DNA of 64,000 bases, taken from the NCBI RefSeq assembly GCF_001544695.2, contig NZ_FCOM02000020.1, positions 59,754-123,753 of the forward strand, given 5' to 3'. Below the pieces are notes generated by a model. That model ran no database searches. It saw only the letters and a list, made by a program, of their open reading frames with translations, and had not been told where the DNA came from. The position numbers were made by a program, and so were the translations under genes. Positions 63,909-64,000 of this stretch are shown piece after piece. The stretch is from Caballeronia arvi (GTDB lineage: Bacteria > Pseudomonadota > Gammaproteobacteria > Burkholderiales > Burkholderiaceae). How positions within the stretch are numbered: the stretch's first letter is position 1; each line of letters starts with the position of its first letter.

Positions 63909-64000
63909 ATGACCCCGGCGAGCCTCATCGAGCAATACGGTCCCCGCGAATCGATGGAATACGACGTCGTCATCGTCGGCGGCGGACCAGCCGGTTTGTC
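63909..64000 (+). CDS. Electron transfer flavoprotein-ubiquinone oxidoreductase, N-terminus (cut by window end)
   Basis: Only 30 codons are visible: MTPASLIEQYGPRESMEYDV and then a VVIVGGGPAGL strand. The GGGPAGL motif is the FAD-binding dinucleotide fold. The leading PASLIEQYGPRESM piece is what I remember for bacterial ETF-QO, which passes electrons from acyl-CoA dehydrogenases via ETF to ubiquinone. The rest is outside the window, so other flavoproteins remain possible. It is divergent from the SDR/thioesterase pair across 205 bases. Confidence 0.75.
   Translation, partial: MTPASLIEQYGPRESMEYDVVIVGGGPAGL

Overview
The window looks like core chromosome of a high-GC betaproteobacterium in Burkholderiaceae, most likely Paraburkholderia or Caballeronia. 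The evidence is the gene content and order (zipA-smc, dapC-dapD-dapE, thrS-infC-rpmI-rplT-pheS-pheT-ihfA-merR with a tRNA-Pro nearby), the Burkholderia-type small proteins (DUF1853, DUF2844, DUF3443), and strong G/C third-position bias throughout. I see no insertion sequence, CRISPR array, plasmid gene or intact prophage. The genus is an inference from remembered synteny, not from a search.

Layout: 1-4.9 kb, zipA (cut off), smc and a DMT exporter on the minus strand. 5-9.7 kb, lysine/DAP genes dapC, dapD, an ArsC/Spx-like protein, dapE, then prmB. 9.8-15.2 kb, cardiolipin synthase, glutathione peroxidase, a YheS-type ABC-F protein, an AMACR-like CoA transferase and a small conserved protein. 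15.4-22.8 kb, radA, alr, lplT, the thiM-thiE-thiD salvage operon and DUF1853. 22.8-25.4 kb, a tightly overlapped minus-strand set tsaB-rimI-UDG-DUF1853, then an acyl-CoA-binding protein. 25.9-33.3 kb, an RhlE-type helicase and the glyoxylate shunt (aceA, and HAD-aceB coupled by ATGA), with UspA and a LysR between. 33.5-37.9 kb, small proteins, a structured non-coding stretch, bamC, and a secreted DUF2844-DUF3443 pair. 38-45 kb, the beta-ketoadipate operon pcaIJFBDC with divergent pcaR and an extra LysR. 45-48 kb, DoxX/LysR, tRNA-Pro and a small pocket of unknown genes. 48.1-56.4 kb, merR, ihfA, pheT, pheS, rplT, rpmI, infC, thrS and tRNA-Val, all on the minus strand. 56.5-64 kb, relA, RidA, an alpha/beta hydrolase, scoAB, a PAS-LuxR regulator, a thioesterase, an SDR and the start of ETF-ubiquinone oxidoreductase.

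How the genes fit together: several modules feed acetyl-CoA and C4 acids into central metabolism. The pca operon takes carboxymuconate to succinyl-CoA and acetyl-CoA, scoAB activates acetoacetate, and aceA/aceB spare carbon when growth is on C2 units. The translation operon and its two tRNAs are housekeeping and give the region its conserved frame.

The most interesting item is the DUF2844-DUF3443 pair. The DUF3443 lipoprotein carries two Asp-(Thr/Ser)-Gly-Ser motifs 213 residues apart and an ILGVG segment between them. That is the layout of a bilobed pepsin-like aspartic peptidase, in a bacterial lipoprotein normally labelled unknown. Other points are a PcaU-like three-repeat operator at pca, an ATC start codon for infC, palindromes in front of aceA, and a multi-hairpin minus-strand RNA candidate downstream of bamC. 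I found no obvious new multi-gene defence or mobile system.
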